From positions 1 to 5,152 of the forward strand of contig CAMJWQ010000260.1 in the NCBI GenBank assembly GCA_946409475.1: a DNA stretch of 5,152 nt, written 5' to 3'. This stretch comes from an uncultured Lachnospiraceae bacterium. Lineage in GTDB: Bacteria > Bacillota > Clostridia > Lachnospirales > Lachnospiraceae. The notes under the pieces were generated by a model, which saw nothing but the letters and a program-made list of their open reading frames with translations, searched no databases and was not told the DNA's origin. Shown one piece after another: positions 4,125-5,152 of this stretch. Position 1 is the first letter of the stretch. Each line of letters begins with the position of its first letter. The translations under genes and the position numbers were made by a program.

Positions 4125-5152
4125 TTATAAAGTCTTATCAATGTACAGTAATAAACTTTCCCTCAAAAGAGCAAGGGCCGCCGTCACCGTTTTTTCTCTT
4201 ATTAAAGCCCTGCTTCCCTTAAAGCGGTATTCTTTTACCGTTACCTGATCCAATACATCACAGGCAATATAAACCAGGCCTACCGGTTTTTGTTCCGTTC
4301 CTCCGTCAGGACCCGCAATCCCCGTTACGGATACACATACGTCTGCTTTGCTGCTCCGTGCTCCTCCCAGTGCCATCTCCTTCGCTGTCTTTTCGCTGAC
4401 AGCTCCATATTGCAATAATGTTTCCTTTTTCACTCCTAATAATCTTCTTTTTGCTTTGTTACTGTATGTGATATACCCTTCTTTAAAGACTTCTGAAATT
4501 CCCGCAACATTTATTAATCTTCCGGCCAAAAGACCTCCCGAACAGGATTCTGCCGTTGCAACGGTAAGATTATTATTTTTCAGTAATGCAGCCACTGCCT
4601 CCTCTAACGTCAACTCTTCAAGGGTATAAATATTTCTGCCGAACCGGTTTTTTATTATTCGTACAATTGGTTTTATCCGCTCTTTGGCATCTTCAAGAGT
4701 CTCTGCCCCGGCCGTTATCCGTATGTGTACTTCTCCTGTTTTTGCATAGGTCGCTATGGTCGGATTGTTCTGCTTCTCAATTAAGTCTTTTATCTGCATT
4801 TCCACCGTACTTTCACCCAGTCCGCATATTTTAACGGTTTTGGAATAAATGATACCGTCTGTTTTCTTATTGATATATGGTACCACCAGATTTAAAAACA
4901 TAGGCTTTAATTCATTCGGCGGTCCGGGAAGCAGAATGACACTTTTATTATTCGCTTCTATTATGACTCCGGGAGCCGTTCCGTTGGGATTGTCAAGAAT
5001 AATGGCCCCTTCCGGAATCAATGCCTGCTTATAATTGTTCTTAGGAATTCCCTCCTTAAAGCCTTTACCGAAATATTCTTCCAGCCTTGTCTTCCACTTC
5101 TCATCCGCAACAAGCTTTTTATTCATTACCTTAGCAGCCGTTTCCTTCGTTA
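4125..5152 (-). CDS. cinA: CinA family protein, C-terminal 341 codons (cut by right edge)
   Basis: CinA is a competence/damage-associated protein combining an N-terminal MoaB/MogA-like domain (COG1058, linked to ADP-ribose pyrophosphatase activity) with a C-terminal NMN deamidase (PncC) domain that recycles NMN in the pyridine nucleotide cycle. In Gram-positive bacteria it often precedes recA. The frame stays open from the stop at 4125 to the edge; the first visible residues, TKETAAKVMNKKL, match the end of the family's GPT-DD-TKE region. Some 75-80 N-terminal residues are therefore missing, and the Met at 5126 is internal. In fragment numbering, the N-terminal domain shows NPNGTAPG (55-62) and PGPPNEL (75-81), followed by the linking domain to about 175. 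The PncC domain carries AESCSGG (200-206), GYITYSNKAK (225-234), GAVSEKTA (249-256) and GIAGPDGG (277-284), so the catalytic region appears intact. It is convergent with the SleL-like gene. Confidence 0.95.
   Translation of the reverse strand, partial: TKETAAKVMNKKLVADEKWKTRLEEYFGKGFKEGIPKNNYKQALIPEGAIILDNPNGTAPGVIIEANNKSVILLPGPPNELKPMFLNLVVPYINKKTDGIIYSKTVKICGLGESTVEMQIKDLIEKQNNPTIATYAKTGEVHIRITAGAETLEDAKERIKPIVRIIKNRFGRNIYTLEELTLEEAVAALLKNNNLTVATAESCSGGLLAGRLINVAGISEVFKEGYITYSNKAKRRLLGVKKETLLQYGAVSEKTAKEMALGGARSSKADVCVSVTGIAGPDGGTEQKPVGLVYIACDVLDQVTVKEYRFKGSRALIREKTVTAALALLRESLLLYIDKTL

Noticed and set aside
4348..5034. Plus-strand frames opposite cinA.
   Set aside because: They are antisense to recognisable CinA motifs and have no independent support.

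Overview
The window looks like core chromosome of a low-GC, endospore-forming anaerobic Firmicute, most likely a Lachnospiraceae-type clostridium. This is inferred from the RecA and RecX sequences, the AT-rich spacers with strong AGGAGG ribosome binding sites, a Firmicutes-type LexA box, and a SleL-like spore enzyme behind a sigma-E-type promoter. No search was possible, so the genus is a guess.

Layout from left to right. Positions 1-540 (minus) hold the N-terminal 180 codons of RNase Y (rny), starting at GTG and cut by the left window edge. Its promoter and a ribosome binding site that can fold on itself lie at 541-617. Positions 634-1266 (minus) are recX and 1270-2298 (minus) are recA, 3 nt apart and evidently one operon. 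Upstream of recA are a strong sigma-A promoter and a LexA box (2304-2365). Positions 2389-2586 (minus) hold a relatively GC-rich 65-codon ORF of unknown nature with no ribosome binding site. Positions 2587-2755 are an AT-rich divergent control region with a 12-bp tandem repeat, a possible minus-strand promoter and a sigma-E-like plus-strand promoter. Positions 2756-4042 (plus) encode a two-LysM plus GH18 enzyme of the SleL/YaaH spore-cortex type. A 19-bp inverted repeat fills the gap between that gene and the convergent cinA, whose C-terminal 341 codons (4125-5152, minus) run off the right edge.

The genes form the familiar Firmicutes order cinA - recA - recX - rny (DNA transformation and repair, then RNA turnover), all read on the minus strand. 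The oppositely oriented sporulation gene and the small ORF sit between cinA and recA. RecA does homologous recombination and SOS induction, RecX tunes RecA, and rny has its own promoter. The SleL-like gene probably acts on a different programme, in the mother cell during sporulation, with its product used at germination.

I see no mobile element, CRISPR array, tRNA or rRNA and no clearly new system. The most open questions are the 2389-2586 segment, the hairpin over the rny ribosome binding site, and the unusual inverted repeat at 4056-4123.
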